In this document: piece by piece, positions 27,087 through 36,689 of the stretch | Position numbering within the stretch: the stretch's first letter is position 1 | How the letters are laid out: each line of letters begins with the position of its first letter | Assembly (NCBI RefSeq): GCF_003097635.1 | Contig: NZ_QCZI01000006.1 | Span: 1-64,000 of the forward strand | Origin: Flavobacterium psychrotolerans | Lineage (GTDB): Bacteria > Bacteroidota > Bacteroidia > Flavobacteriales > Flavobacteriaceae | Reading direction: 5' to 3' | DNA length: 64,000 nt | The notes under the pieces: model-generated | Databases searched by the model: none | The model's input: the letters and a program-made list of their open reading frames with translations, nothing else | Told to the model about the DNA's origin: nothing | Program-made: the position numbers and the translations under genes

Positions 27087-28403
27087 TTATAAATCAAATC
27101 CCAACTTCACGCCCAATTTGTTAGCGATAATGGTGGTAATTCGTTTTTTGAGTTCTGGTATTTTGATACTTTCTATAACCGCATTAGAGAAAGCATACAT
27201 CAATAATGCTTTGGCTTCTTTCTTCGGAATTCCGCGTTGTTGCATGTAGAACATGGCGGTCTCATCTAATTGACCAATGGTGCAACCGTGAGAACATTTT
27301 ACGTCATCGGCAAAAATTTCCAGTTGCGGTTTAGCATTGATGGTCGCTTTATCACTCAATAATATGTTATTGCTTTTCTGGAACGCGTTCGTTTTTTGTG
27401 CTTCTTTTTCTACGAAAATTTTCCCGTTAAAAACACCTATCGAACGGTCAGAAAAAATTCCTTTATAATCCTGATGGCTTTCACAATTGGGTTGAGCATG
27501 TTGTACTAAGGTATAATGATCCACATGTTGCTTGTCTCCAATAATCGTAATTCCGTTAAGATTACTCACGATTCTTTCACCAAAATGATAGAAATTCAAG
27601 TTGTTTCTAGTCAGATTTCCTCCAAAAGAAAAGGTGTTTACCGAAACCGTACTTTCTAATTTTTGAGAAACATAGGTATTGTCAATCAAATTGGCTTCGA
27701 GATTGTCGTTTTGAATTTTATAGTAATCAACAATGGCACGTTTTTGGGCAAAAATTTCGGTAACCGAATTGGTTAAAACCGGATTTTCATTCAAACTTTG
27801 GTGTCTTTCGATGATTTGTACGTGCGAATTTTCTCCAATAATAATCAAATTTCTAGGCTGAACCAGTAAAGCGGCTTCGTTTCCTGTTGAGAAATACATA
27901 ATCTCAATAGGTTTGTCGACCACCTTGCTTTTTGGGATATTGATATAGGCTCCTTCGTTGGCAAAAGCCGTATTTAAAGAGGTTAAACTTTCATCTTTAT
28001 TAGCAACTTTATTAAAATAATTATCAATAATCATTTTGTATTTGGGCTTGTTCAATGCTGATGACATCAAGCAAACGTCTATTCCGTCATGAGTAGTTGA
28101 AGATAAAAACGAACTAAATACCCCGTCGATAAAAACGACTTTATAGGTGTCGATTTCATGGATGAAATATTTTTTTACATCAGCGAATTCAATGGCATTT
28201 TCATTTTTCGGAAATACAGAAAAGTCATTTTTCAAAATGGTATTTAGCGAAGTGTATTTCCAAGCTTCCTCTTTTTTAGTCGGAAACCCTTTATTTTCAA
28301 AATTTTTTATGGCTGAAGTTCGGACCTCATGCAAATCAGAATGTACATCGATACGCTCTTCAAAAGCCATAAAAGACGACAATAATTTTTCTTTCAATTC
28401 CAT
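27087..28403 (-). CDS. sufD: Fe-S cluster scaffold component SufD
   Basis: A 438-residue SufBD-type beta-helix protein, the partner of SufB in the SufBC2D scaffold. The C-terminal core has GRTDAK-like DYKGIFSDRSIGVFNGKIFV and LEIFADDVKCSHGCTIGQLD (about residues 350-370, with the conserved Cys/His). QQRGIPKKEAKALLMYAFSN follows. It is shorter and more variable at the N-terminus than SufB, as usual. Confidence 0.93.
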   Translation of the reverse strand: MELKEKLLSSFMAFEERIDVHSDLHEVRTSAIKNFENKGFPTKKEEAWKYTSLNTILKNDFSVFPKNENAIEFADVKKYFIHEIDTYKVVFIDGVFSSFLSSTTHDGIDVCLMSSALNKPKYKMIIDNYFNKVANKDESLTSLNTAFANEGAYINIPKSKVVDKPIEIMYFSTGNEAALLVQPRNLIIIGENSHVQIIERHQSLNENPVLTNSVTEIFAQKRAIVDYYKIQNDNLEANLIDNTYVSQKLESTVSVNTFSFGGNLTRNNLNFYHFGERIVSNLNGITIIGDKQHVDHYTLVQHAQPNCESHQDYKGIFSDRSIGVFNGKIFVEKEAQKTNAFQKSNNILLSDKATINAKPQLEIFADDVKCSHGCTIGQLDETAMFYMQQRGIPKKEAKALLMYAFSNAVIESIKIPELKKRITTIIANKLGVKLGFDL

Positions 28404-28410
28404 ATTCTTT

Positions 28411-28475
28411 ATTGTTTAAAGTTTAAGGTTTTAAAGTTTAAAGTTAACATGCTAACTTTAAACTTTAGACTTTAA
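28411..28475. repeat. GTTTAAAG-type repeats with hairpin between sufC and sufD
   Basis: Several copies of GTTTAAAGTT in both orientations. The arms GTTTAAAGTTA (28436-28446) and TAACTTTAAAC (28453-28463) form an 11-bp stem around ACATGC. The same heptad family recurs on both sides of the four-helix-bundle gene. Confidence 0.65.
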
Positions 28476-28482
28476 ACAAAAT

Positions 28483-29235
28483 TTACGCTTCTTGTTCTTG
28501 TTTAATCCAGTCGTATCCTTTTTCCTCTAGTTCGTAAGCCAATTCTTTACCTCCGGATTTTACAATTTTCCCGTTGTATAAAACGTGAACAAAATCAGGA
28601 ACGATATAGTCCAATAATCTTTGGTAATGTGTGATGACGATGATGGCGTTTTTGTCGCTTTTCAATTTGTTAACCCCATTAGCAACAATTCGCAAAGCAT
28701 CGATGTCTAATCCTGAATCGGTTTCGTCCAAAATCGCCAATTTTGGTTCTAACATGGCCATTTGAAAAATCTCATTACGTTTTTTCTCCCCACCAGAAAA
28801 TCCTTCGTTAAGGGAACGAGATAAAAATTTTCTGTCAATTTCTAATAATTCTGATTTTTCGCGAATCACTTTCAGCATTTCGTTGGCCGGCATTTCAGGT
28901 TGACCGTTCGCTTTACGAGTTTCATTGATTGCGGTTCTCATAAAGTTGGTTACTGAAACTCCCGGGATTTCTACTGGATACTGGAAAGACAAGAATACCC
29001 CTTTATGGGCTCTTTCTTCAGGAGCTAATTCTGAAATATCTTCGTTTTCTAATAGAATTTCGCCCTTAGTCACTTCGTAAGTGTCATTTCCTGCGATTAC
29101 TGCGGAAAGTGTGCTTTTCCCAGCTCCATTCGGGCCCATAATCGCGTGAATTTCTCCTGCTTTTACTTCAAGGTTGATTCCTTTTAATATTTCCTTGTCT
29201 CCAATTGAGGCGTGTAAATTTTTTATGCTTAACAT
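28483..29235 (-). CDS. sufC: Fe-S assembly ATPase SufC
   Basis: A 250-residue ABC-type ATPase that powers the SufBCD scaffold. Walker A is GPNGAGKST (about residues 34-42), the signature is [15 protein letters not shown] (about 145-159) and Walker B is [12 protein letters not shown] (about 163-174). A VITHY switch His is also present. Length is typical. Confidence 0.95.
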   Translation of the reverse strand: MLSIKNLHASIGDKEILKGINLEVKAGEIHAIMGPNGAGKSTLSAVIAGNDTYEVTKGEILLENEDISELAPEERAHKGVFLSFQYPVEIPGVSVTNFMRTAINETRKANGQPEMPANEMLKVIREKSELLEIDRKFLSRSLNEGFSGGEKKRNEIFQMAMLEPKLAILDETDSGLDIDALRIVANGVNKLKSDKNAIIVITHYQRLLDYIVPDFVHVLYNGKIVKSGGKELAYELEEKGYDWIKQEQEA

Positions 29236-29246
29236 CTTGTTTTATT

Positions 29247-29270
29247 TGTTTAAAGTTTAAAGTTTAAAGT
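29247..29270. repeat. GTTTAAA direct repeat, downstream flank of the four-helix-bundle gene
   Basis: Three tandem copies of GTTTAAA(G) lie directly between the four-helix-bundle stop and the sufC start. They form an inverted match to the repeats at 29721-29745. Confidence 0.6.
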
Positions 29271-29278
29271 TCTCGTGA

Positions 29279-29668
29279 TTACTGAAACTTCGTGCCTTTA
29301 AAATCTTTCTTGTTTAAATATGATATAAAATTGTTTATTTTCCCGCTTAAATTCTTGTAATCTAATCTTAGAATATTAAATTTTTCTTCATTTATATAAT
29401 TGAAATCTAATGCTCTGTATAGTTGTAATTGGGATTCTCCAGCCGATCCTTTTGCAATAGATAAAAATTGTCTAAATTCTAAATTTCCATTTCTTTCAAA
29501 TCCTTCGGCAATGTTATCCATTACGGAACCCGACGATGCTTTTATTTGATTTTTAAATCTGAAATCATTTTTTAAATCAGTTTCTACACTAATAATATGA
29601 ATTTCTGTTGCTAATCTTCTAGCTTCTAGCCAAATTTCTAAATCTTCAAATCTTGTAATTGTTGCCAT
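29279..29668 (-). CDS. four-helix-bundle protein (23S rRNA intervening-sequence protein family)
   Basis: A 129-residue protein of the S23/IVP family: FEDLEIWLEARRLATEIHII near the N-terminus, then QIKASSGSVMDNIAEGFERN (about residues 41-60) and FLSIAKGSAGESQLQL (about 68-83). Related proteins sit in intervening sequences of 23S rRNA genes and as Avd next to diversity-generating retroelements, but most Bacteroidota copies are orphans of unknown role. Here it interrupts the suf operon between sufB and sufC and is bounded on both sides by GTTTAAA-type repeats in inverted order. No reverse transcriptase is near. It looks like a cassette inserted without breaking the operon. Confidence 0.88.
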   Translation of the reverse strand: MATITRFEDLEIWLEARRLATEIHIISVETDLKNDFRFKNQIKASSGSVMDNIAEGFERNGNLEFRQFLSIAKGSAGESQLQLYRALDFNYINEEKFNILRLDYKNLSGKINNFISYLNKKDFKGTKFQ

Positions 29669-29720
29669 CTTTTTAATTTAAAGTATCGTTGTCTAAAGTT
29701 ATTAATGATTCCGGTTACAC

Positions 29721-29745
29721 AACTTTAAACCTTAAACTTTAAACC
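29721..29745. repeat. AACTTTAAAC repeats, upstream flank of the four-helix-bundle gene
   Basis: Two near-copies of AACTTTAAAC, inverted relative to the array at 29247-29270, in the sufB to four-helix-bundle spacer. Confidence 0.6.
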
Positions 29746-29750
29746 AATTT

Positions 29751-31199
29751 TTACCCTACGCTTCCTTCTAGAGAAATCTCCAACAATTTCTGTGCTTCTA
29801 CGGCAAATTCCATTGGTAATTTATTTAAAACGTCTTTACTGAAACCGTTTACGATTAAAGCGATGGCTTTTTCGGTTGGAATTCCGCGTTGGTTGCAATA
29901 GAAAACCTGGTCTTCTCCAATTTTACTCGTCGTGGCTTCATGTTCTATTTTGGCTGATGGGTTTTTGCTTTCGATGTAAGGAAATGTATTTGCGCTGCAA
30001 TTATTTCCCATCAGTAGAGAATCACATTGTGAAAAGTTCCTCGCGTTATCTGCATTTGGTCCAACTTTCACTAATCCTCTGTAACTATTGTGTGATTTTC
30101 CGGCTGAAATTCCTTTCGAAATAATTGTCGATTTGGTGTTTTTACCAATGTGAATCATCTTGGTTCCTGTGTCGGCTTGCTGAAAATTGTTGGTAACGGC
30201 AATCGAATAAAATTCCCCTACCGAATTATCTCCCTTTAAAATACAAGAAGGATATTTCCAAGTTACGGCTGAACCCGTTTCGACTTGTGTCCACGAAATT
30301 TTTGCATTTTTCTCGCACAAACCTCTTTTGGTTACGAAGTTGAAAACACCACCTTTTCCTTCCTTGTTTCCAGGATACCAGTTTTGAACTGTTGAATATT
30401 TAATTTCGGCATCATCCATGGCAATTAGTTCCACAACAGCTGCGTGCAACTGGTTTTCATCTCGACTTGGCGCGGTGCAACCCTCTAAATAGGAAACGTA
30501 ACTTCCTTCATCGGCAATGACCAATGTTCTTTCAAATTGTCCTGTTCCAGCTTGGTTGATACGAAAATACGTAGAAAGTTCCATTGGGCAACGAACGCCT
30601 TTTGGAATATAACAAAACGATCCGTCAGAAAAGACGGCCGAGTTTAGGGCGGCGTAAAAATTATCTTTTTGAGGAACAACACTTCCTAAATATTTCTGAA
30701 CCAATTCAGGATATTCCCGAATCGCTTCAGATATAGAACAAAAGATAATGCCTTTTTCTCCTAATGTTTTCTTGAAAGTGGTGGCTACAGAAACGGAATC
30801 GACCACGATATCCATGGCAACTCCCGATAACATTTTTTGTTCGTCGATTGAAATGCCTAATTTTTTGAAAGTTTCTAGTAATTCAGGATCTACCTCGTCC
30901 AAACTTTCATATTTCGCTTTGCTTAAAGGTGCAGAATAATAGGAAATGGCTTGGAAATCTGGTTTTTGATAATGGACATTTGCCCATTCCGGTTCCACCA
31001 TTTTTTCCCAGGCTCTAAAAGCTTCAATTCGCCAATGCATCATCCACAACGGTTCTTCTTTCCGATGAGAAATGGCACGAACAATATCTTCATTCAACCC
31101 AACTGGAAACGTATCGGAAGCAATATCCGTATAAAATCCGTACTCGTATTCCTTGGTTTCTAATTCGATTTTTAAGTCGTCTTCGGTATATTTTGACAT
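29751..31199 (-). CDS. sufB: Fe-S cluster scaffold SufB
   Basis: This 482-residue central scaffold subunit shows the hallmark [20 protein letters not shown] (about residues 198-217) and [20 protein letters not shown] (about 233-252). [20 protein letters not shown] lies near the C-terminus. Length and order are typical. It lies 17 bp downstream of the A-type carrier gene. Confidence 0.96.
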   Translation of the reverse strand: MSKYTEDDLKIELETKEYEYGFYTDIASDTFPVGLNEDIVRAISHRKEEPLWMMHWRIEAFRAWEKMVEPEWANVHYQKPDFQAISYYSAPLSKAKYESLDEVDPELLETFKKLGISIDEQKMLSGVAMDIVVDSVSVATTFKKTLGEKGIIFCSISEAIREYPELVQKYLGSVVPQKDNFYAALNSAVFSDGSFCYIPKGVRCPMELSTYFRINQAGTGQFERTLVIADEGSYVSYLEGCTAPSRDENQLHAAVVELIAMDDAEIKYSTVQNWYPGNKEGKGGVFNFVTKRGLCEKNAKISWTQVETGSAVTWKYPSCILKGDNSVGEFYSIAVTNNFQQADTGTKMIHIGKNTKSTIISKGISAGKSHNSYRGLVKVGPNADNARNFSQCDSLLMGNNCSANTFPYIESKNPSAKIEHEATTSKIGEDQVFYCNQRGIPTEKAIALIVNGFSKDVLNKLPMEFAVEAQKLLEISLEGSVG

Positions 31200-31216
31200 A
31201 ATTTCTTTTTACTGTT

Positions 31217-31546
31217 TTACAAAGAAAATGATTCTCCGCAACCACATGTTCTGCTTGCATTAGGATTATTGAATACAAATCCTTTGCCATTTAACCCTCC
31301 TGAAAACTCAAGAATGGTTCCCGCTAAGTAAAGAAAAGATTTCTTCTCTACCGCAATTTTTACATTATTTACTTCAAAAACTTTATCGGTTTCTCCAATT
31401 ATTTTGTCAAACTTCAATTCGTATGACAAACCAGAGCAACCACCGCTTTTTACGCCCACTCTCACGTAATCTTGGGCCGCGTCATATCCATCGTCTTTCA
31501 TCATGTCGACGATTTTTTTACTTGCTGTATCTGAAACTTGTATCAT
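31217..31546 (-). CDS. sufA: A-type Fe-S carrier (SufA/IscA/HesB family)
   Basis: A 109-residue carrier with three cluster-ligand Cys: GGCSGLSYELKF (about residues 36-47) and the C-terminal TCGCGESFSL. It accepts clusters from SufBCD and passes them to targets. It is the first gene of the minus-strand suf unit, preceded by a -7 promoter match. The symbol is assigned by position; IscA and SufA cannot be told apart by sequence alone. Confidence 0.92.
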   Translation of the reverse strand: MIQVSDTASKKIVDMMKDDGYDAAQDYVRVGVKSGGCSGLSYELKFDKIIGETDKVFEVNNVKIAVEKKSFLYLAGTILEFSGGLNGKGFVFNNPNASRTCGCGESFSL

Positions 31547-31666
31547 AACCTCTTTTTTATTGTTATTTGGAAAGCGCTATGCAATTTGCAATTAAAAAAT
31601 CAATAATTAAATTAAATTTTGTCATGCCTATTCCATGGCTTATTTTGATTTTGTCTAAATAAAAGA

Positions 31667-31674
31667 CAAAGATA
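31667..31674 (-). promoter_or_regulatory. candidate suf operon promoter (-7 element)
   Basis: Minus strand TATCTTTG, an exact TAnnTTTG match, about 120 bp before the sufA ATG. That leaves room for a leader or operator; no known Fe-S regulator site is recognised. Confidence 0.5.
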
Positions 31675-31825
31675 TTAAATTTTAAAGTTTCTTTAATGCT
31701 TCTTAACATTTTTATGTTTGATAGGGGAATAGAAAAAATTGATTTGCATCTAATTAAATAATTTAGATTTCGCTAAATTGCAGCATATTTGAAATTTTGG
31801 ATTTTTCAATCTTTAAACAAAAGCA

Positions 31826-32686
31826 ATGAAGCTCTATCCTATAGAAACCGGTAATTTTAAACTTGATGGTGGCGCCATGTTTGGCGTTGTGCCCAAAACG
31901 ATTTGGAATAAAACCAACCCCGCCGATGCCAACAATCTCATTGACCTTGCGGCGCGTTGCCTTTTGATTGAAGATGGGAATCGGTTAATTTTAATCGATA
32001 CCGGAATGGGGAACAAACAATCCGATAAATTTTTTGGCTATTATTCGCTTTGGGGAACGCATTCTATGGACAAATCCTTAGCGAAATATGGGTTCCATCG
32101 GGATGATATCACCGATGTTTTTATGACCCATTTGCATTTCGACCATTGTGGCGGAAGCGTACAATGGAACAAAGACAGAACCGGTTATGAAGTCGCTTTT
32201 AAAAACGCCAAATATTGGACCAATGAAAATCATTGGGAATGGGCAACAAAACCCAATCCTCGTGAAAAAGCGTCGTTCCTCACTGAGAATATTTTGCCGA
32301 TGCAGGAAAGCGGACAGTTGCATTTCATCAAAAGATCGGAAGGCGATATGCTTCAAAAATCGGAAATGGGATTTGGAATATTCTTTGTAGACGGCCATAC
32401 CGAAAAAATGATGATTCCACACATTCAATACCAAGACAAAACCATTTGTTTCATGGCCGATTTATTGCCAACCGTAGGACACATTCCTTTACCTTATGTG
32501 ATGGGCTATGATACTAGACCGCTATTAACGATGCCCGAAAAAGCAAAATTTTTGACTTCGGCAGCCGAAAATAATTTTTATTTATTCCTGGAACACGATG
32601 CACATAATGAAATCATTACGGTTGAAAACACGGAGAAGGGCGTTCGTTTAAAAGATATTTTTATTTCTGAAGAAATCTTAAAATAG
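31826..32686 (+). CDS. MBL-fold metallo-hydrolase
   Basis: This 286-residue protein has the zinc motif MTHLHFDHCGGS (about residues 92-103), a later ADLLPTVGH and FLEHDAH for further ligands. It belongs to the broad lactonase/glyoxalase-like branch (MLR/AHL-lactonase type). Acyl-homoserine lactones or other esters are possible substrates but cannot be chosen from sequence. No signal peptide. It is divergent from the suf operon. Confidence 0.82.
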   Translation: MKLYPIETGNFKLDGGAMFGVVPKTIWNKTNPADANNLIDLAARCLLIEDGNRLILIDTGMGNKQSDKFFGYYSLWGTHSMDKSLAKYGFHRDDITDVFMTHLHFDHCGGSVQWNKDRTGYEVAFKNAKYWTNENHWEWATKPNPREKASFLTENILPMQESGQLHFIKRSEGDMLQKSEMGFGIFFVDGHTEKMMIPHIQYQDKTICFMADLLPTVGHIPLPYVMGYDTRPLLTMPEKAKFLTSAAENNFYLFLEHDAHNEIITVENTEKGVRLKDIFISEEILK

Positions 32687-32758
32687 CGTTAATGCTTGAG
32701 TTAAGTGTAACAAAAACATATAATTTAGACCAATATTTTGAATTTTAACAAAAATACC

Positions 32759-34360
32759 ATGAAATTAATTAAAAATCTAGCCTTGACGGCCTTTGCAATA
32801 GTAACCTTAGCGAGTTGCGGAACATCAAAAATGATTTCGACTAGCGCTGCCAATGTCGACAAAATTCCTTTAAAAATTAGCCCGATAAAAGAATCAGACC
32901 TAAAACGCTGGAGCCATTTAGATTTGATGAAAGATACCATTCCGGGAATGAGTGTAGATAAGGCTTATGCTGAATTGTTAAAAAATAAAAAAGGAGTAAA
33001 AGTTATTGTTGGAATTGTCGATTCGGGTGTTGATATTGACCATGAGGATTTAAAATCAGTGATTTGGACCAATTCGAAAGAAGTTGCCGGTAACGGAATT
33101 GACGATGACAAAAATGGGTATATCGATGATATTCACGGATGGAATTTCTTGGGCAATTCAGGAAATGAAAACCTGGAAATGACCCGAATTGTTAAAAAAG
33201 GAGATACCAGTTTGCAATTCTATAAAGAGGCAAAGGCGGATTACGACAAACAACTTGAGGACAATCAGGGGAGCAAACAACAGGTAGATTTCATCTTTAA
33301 AGCGAATAAAACGGTAAGCGATTATTTGAAAAAAGAAAATTACACCATTGAAGAGGTAACGGCCATCACCACAACAGACGCTACTTTAAACCAAAGCAAG
33401 CAAGTAATGATGAGTATTATTGGACAAACCGGCCCGGATTTTAATTCGGAATTAAAGGACTACAAAAATCAAGTTTATGATATGTTGAATTACAATTTGA
33501 ATTTAGAATTTGACGGAAGAAAAGTGGTAGGAGACAATCCCGAAGACATCAACGATAAAGTTTACGGAAACAACATTGTTTATGGGCCTAATAAGGAAGA
33601 TGCACTTCACGGAACTCATGTTGCAGGAATAATTGCCCAAGTTCGTAACAACAATTTAGGAGGAGACGGTATTGCAAACAATGCCATCATCATGGCGGTA
33701 CGAGCAGTTCCAAATGGGGACGAATACGACAAAGACATCGCATTAGGAATTCGTTATGCGGTAGACAACGGTGCTAAGGTGATAAACGGGAGTTTCGGTA
33801 AAAGCTATTCCCCACACAAACAATGGGTATATGATGCCATAAAATATGCGGCAAGCAAAGACGTTTTGATTGTTCATGCCGCAGGAAATGACGGACATGA
33901 TATCGACTTGCCTGAAAACAAAAACTATCCGAATGATTCAGATGACAACAAGACAGAATTTGCAAATAATTTCATTACGGTTGGTGCTTTAAACACAACT
34001 TATGGTTCCGGGTTAGTGGCTAATTTTTCTAATTTTGGTAGTTTTAATGTGGATGTGTTTTCTCCGGGAATGAAAATTTACGCCACCGTTCCCAACAACA
34101 AATACAAATACGAACAAGGCACTTCTATGGCATCTCCAAATGTTGCTGGTGTTGCCACTTTAATTCGTTCTTATTATCCAACTTTGACCGCCGCACAAGT
34201 AAAACAAATCCTTATGGATTCTGGAACTCCGGTTACCTCTACTGTGATTTTAGGGGAAAAAGAAGAGAAACGTCCGTTTACCAACGCATCAAAATCAGGA
34301 AAAATGGTCAATGCCTACAACGCATTGCTAATGGCTGAAAAAATGGCAACCAAAAAATAA
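32759..34360 (+). CDS. S8 (subtilisin-like) serine peptidase, lipoprotein
   Basis: This 533-residue protease starts MKLIKNLALTAFAIVTLASC, a lipoprotein signal with Cys 20 in LASC. The catalytic triad is Asp in GIVDSGVDIDHEDL (about residue 85), His in HGTHVAGIIAQ (about residue 285) and Ser in GTSMASPNVAGVATL (about residue 457). About 190 residues of mostly helical sequence lie between Asp and His, far more than in subtilisin. No T9SS CTD is present, so it is probably held on the membrane. The start at 32759 is chosen over 32738 because it begins the signal. Confidence 0.9.
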   Translation: MKLIKNLALTAFAIVTLASCGTSKMISTSAANVDKIPLKISPIKESDLKRWSHLDLMKDTIPGMSVDKAYAELLKNKKGVKVIVGIVDSGVDIDHEDLKSVIWTNSKEVAGNGIDDDKNGYIDDIHGWNFLGNSGNENLEMTRIVKKGDTSLQFYKEAKADYDKQLEDNQGSKQQVDFIFKANKTVSDYLKKENYTIEEVTAITTTDATLNQSKQVMMSIIGQTGPDFNSELKDYKNQVYDMLNYNLNLEFDGRKVVGDNPEDINDKVYGNNIVYGPNKEDALHGTHVAGIIAQVRNNNLGGDGIANNAIIMAVRAVPNGDEYDKDIALGIRYAVDNGAKVINGSFGKSYSPHKQWVYDAIKYAASKDVLIVHAAGNDGHDIDLPENKNYPNDSDDNKTEFANNFITVGALNTTYGSGLVANFSNFGSFNVDVFSPGMKIYATVPNNKYKYEQGTSMASPNVAGVATLIRSYYPTLTAAQVKQILMDSGTPVTSTVILGEKEEKRPFTNASKSGKMVNAYNALLMAEKMATKK

Positions 34361-34378
34361 TTCCACATCACTATTTTC

Positions 34379-34410
34379 AATGGAAGGACCAAAATCCTTC
34401 CATTTTTTAT
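34379..34410. terminator. terminator after the S8 peptidase
   Basis: AATGGAAGGA (34379-34388) pairs with 34395-34404 and is followed by T6, 10 bp before the next ATG. Confidence 0.8.
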
Positions 34411-34420
34411 TTGCATTCCT

Positions 34421-36304
34421 ATGAAGAAACTCCTTTTACTTTCGACTGTTTTTTTGGTTTTCGGAAATACATTTGCACAAAGCACCTCCTATTGGCAACA
34501 GCATGTCGATTATAAAATGGATGTGGCGCTGAATGTAAAAAACTACCAATACAAGGGCAAGCAGGAATTGGTTTACACCAATAATTCTCCAGATACTTTA
34601 AAACGTATCTTTTATCATTTGTACAACAATGCGTTCCAACCGGGAAGCGAAATGGACGCCCGAGTGCAATCCATAATTGATCCGGATAGGAGGATGGTCA
34701 ATAAAAACAAGGTAGATGGGAAAGAAGTAAAAGAGAGTCGGATTTCTAAATTGAAGCCCAACGAAATAGGTTGTTTGAAGATATCAAATTTCATGCAGGA
34801 CGGCCTTCCTGCCAGTGCTAAAGAAGTGGGAACCATTCTTGAAGTGACTTTGGCAAAACCCATTTTTCCCAATTCCAAAACCACGTTTACCCTCGATTTT
34901 GACGGGCAGGTTCCGGTTCAAATTCGTCGTTCGGGACGGAATAATGCTGAAGGGGTCGAATTTTCAATGGCACAATGGTATCCCAAAATAGCGGAATTTG
35001 ACTTTGAAGGCTGGCACACCGATCCTTATATTGCCCGAGAATTTCACGGCGTTTGGGGAAGTTTTGATGTGAATATCACCATCGACAAAGACTATGTTTT
35101 AGGCGGAAGCGGGTATTTGCAAAATAAAAACGAAATCGGTCACGGTTATCAGGATGCGGGAATCGTTGTTTCGTATCCAAAGAAAACCAAAACTTTGACT
35201 TGGCATTTTATAGCGCCAAACGTGCATGATTTTACTTTTGCCGCCGATAAAAATTATCTTCACGATGTAGTACAGGTTCCCAATGGGACTACGCTTCATT
35301 TTCTGTATAAAAACAATCCAAAAATCACAGACAACTGGAGAAATGCAGAATCCAAAACGGTTCAGTTGATGCAGTTTTACAATGAAACCGTGGGAAAATA
35401 TCCCTACGATCAATATTCCGTGATTCAGGGAGGTGATGGTGGCATGGAATATGCCATGTGCACTTTGGTTCTTGGCGAAGGTACTTTTGATGGACTGGTC
35501 GGCGTTATTGCCCATGAAATGGCGCATTCCTGGTTCCAGCATGTTTTGGCTTCCAACGAAAGCAAACACGGGTGGATGGACGAAGGGTTCACTTCCTTTC
35601 TGGAAGATTTGGGAATGAATGAGATTGCCGAAAAGAAAGTTGCTAATCCCCATGAAGGATCTTATGACGGGTACTATTATATGGTTAAAACCGGGAAGGA
35701 GCAACCCCAAACCACACATTCCGACCGGTATGAAGTAAACCAAATTTACAGCATTACGTCCTATAGCAAAGGGGATATTTTCCTTTCGCAATTGGGTTAC
35801 CTCATTGGGAAAGCCAATTTGATGAAAACCCTGAAACGGTATTTCAATGATTTCAAGTTCAAGCATCCAACGCCAAATGACATCAAGCGCACCGCAGAAC
35901 GAGTTTCCGGTGCCAATTTAGATTGGTATTTAACGGATTGGACCCAAACGACAAATACCATTGATTATGGCATAAAAAACGTAACCGAAAACGGAAATAA
36001 CACGACTGTTACTTTGGAACGCCTCGGCAGAATGCCCATGCCTATTGATTTATCGGTAGAATATACTGATGGAACCAAGGAAAGTTTTTACATTCCGTTG
36101 CGAATGATGAGTTTCGAGAAAGAGAACCCAAATCCGGAAATCAAAAGAACGATTTTGAACGATTGGGCTTGGGCATATCCCACGTTTGAATTTAGCATTG
36201 CCAAACCCAAAGCCACCATCAAAAAAATCACGATTGACGAAAGCGGTTTAATGGCCGATGTGAATAGGGAAAACAACGTTTTTCCTGCTGTAGGTAAGAA
36301 ATAG
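34421..36304 (+). CDS. M1 family zinc metallopeptidase (aminopeptidase-type)
   Basis: This 627-residue protein has a signal peptide (residues 1-19, ending TFA-Q). The gluzincin motif HEMAHSW is followed 18 residues later by the Glu in WMDEGFTSF (about residues 366-389), and the exopeptidase-type GGDGGMEYAMCT lies just before it. It would remove N-terminal residues from peptides in the periplasm. Two neighbouring secreted peptidases (S8, M1) suggest a shared protein-degrading role, but the terminator between them argues for separate transcripts. Confidence 0.9.
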   Translation: MKKLLLLSTVFLVFGNTFAQSTSYWQQHVDYKMDVALNVKNYQYKGKQELVYTNNSPDTLKRIFYHLYNNAFQPGSEMDARVQSIIDPDRRMVNKNKVDGKEVKESRISKLKPNEIGCLKISNFMQDGLPASAKEVGTILEVTLAKPIFPNSKTTFTLDFDGQVPVQIRRSGRNNAEGVEFSMAQWYPKIAEFDFEGWHTDPYIAREFHGVWGSFDVNITIDKDYVLGGSGYLQNKNEIGHGYQDAGIVVSYPKKTKTLTWHFIAPNVHDFTFAADKNYLHDVVQVPNGTTLHFLYKNNPKITDNWRNAESKTVQLMQFYNETVGKYPYDQYSVIQGGDGGMEYAMCTLVLGEGTFDGLVGVIAHEMAHSWFQHVLASNESKHGWMDEGFTSFLEDLGMNEIAEKKVANPHEGSYDGYYYMVKTGKEQPQTTHSDRYEVNQIYSITSYSKGDIFLSQLGYLIGKANLMKTLKRYFNDFKFKHPTPNDIKRTAERVSGANLDWYLTDWTQTTNTIDYGIKNVTENGNNTTVTLERLGRMPMPIDLSVEYTDGTKESFYIPLRMMSFEKENPNPEIKRTILNDWAWAYPTFEFSIAKPKATIKKITIDESGLMADVNRENNVFPAVGKK

Positions 36305-36370
36305 GTTTCTTATTGTGTTTTCTCCACTTTGTGGGAATGCAATTCCTTGTTATCAGGGGCATTGTTGTGG

Positions 36371-36418
36371 GCACAAAGTCAGAGATATTTGCGCAGTGGC
36401 TACACTTTGCGCATCCCG
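36371..36418. repeat. diverged copy of the CGCAAAGTC...TTTGCGG repeat
   Basis: The stretch GCACAAAGTCAGAGATATTT then GCGCAG aligns with the core of the repeats at 43.6-45.3 kb with only a few mismatches and one gap. It lies directly downstream of the integrase remnant on the same (minus) side. Confidence 0.5.
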
Positions 36419-36469
36419 TATATACTCGCTACTCAATAGCGTATTACTTTCAAATGTATAAAAAAATAT

Positions 36470-36616
36470 TACAAAAGGATTTTTTATTTGTTGGATACTT
36501 TTTGTGCTTACGTGGGTATAAATCTCGGTGGTCTTGCTGCTAATGTGTCCCAGTGGTTCCTGTCCAAACTTAATGACAATTAATTCAATCAACTTATGCA
36601 ACCATAATGATTTCAT
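36470..36616 (-). pseudogene. C-terminal remnant of a tyrosine recombinase/integrase
   Basis: The minus-strand frame encodes KFGQEPLGHISSKTTEIY followed by THVSTKSIQQIKNPF, the last part of a tyrosine site-specific recombinase. The LGHxSSKTT box and the nucleophile Tyr are kept. The preceding residues (WLHKLIELIVI) fit the HLIExG helix only poorly. The catalytic Arg region and the whole N-terminal domain are missing, and the frame runs on past the usual stop into AT-rich sequence. It is therefore a dead relic. It sits in a 410-bp gap between two plus-strand genes. Confidence 0.8.
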
Positions 36617-36689
36617 AACCTTAACGGGATCTTGTCAAGGCGTTTTTAAGAAGAAAAGAACCCCACTTATTTTAAATCCAGAAAAATTA

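Noticed and set aside
35099..35866. 255-residue minus-strand frame inside the M1 peptidase gene
   Set aside because: Antisense to a clearly conserved gene with intact HExxH motif. Its composition shows no family or signal and arises from codon bias.
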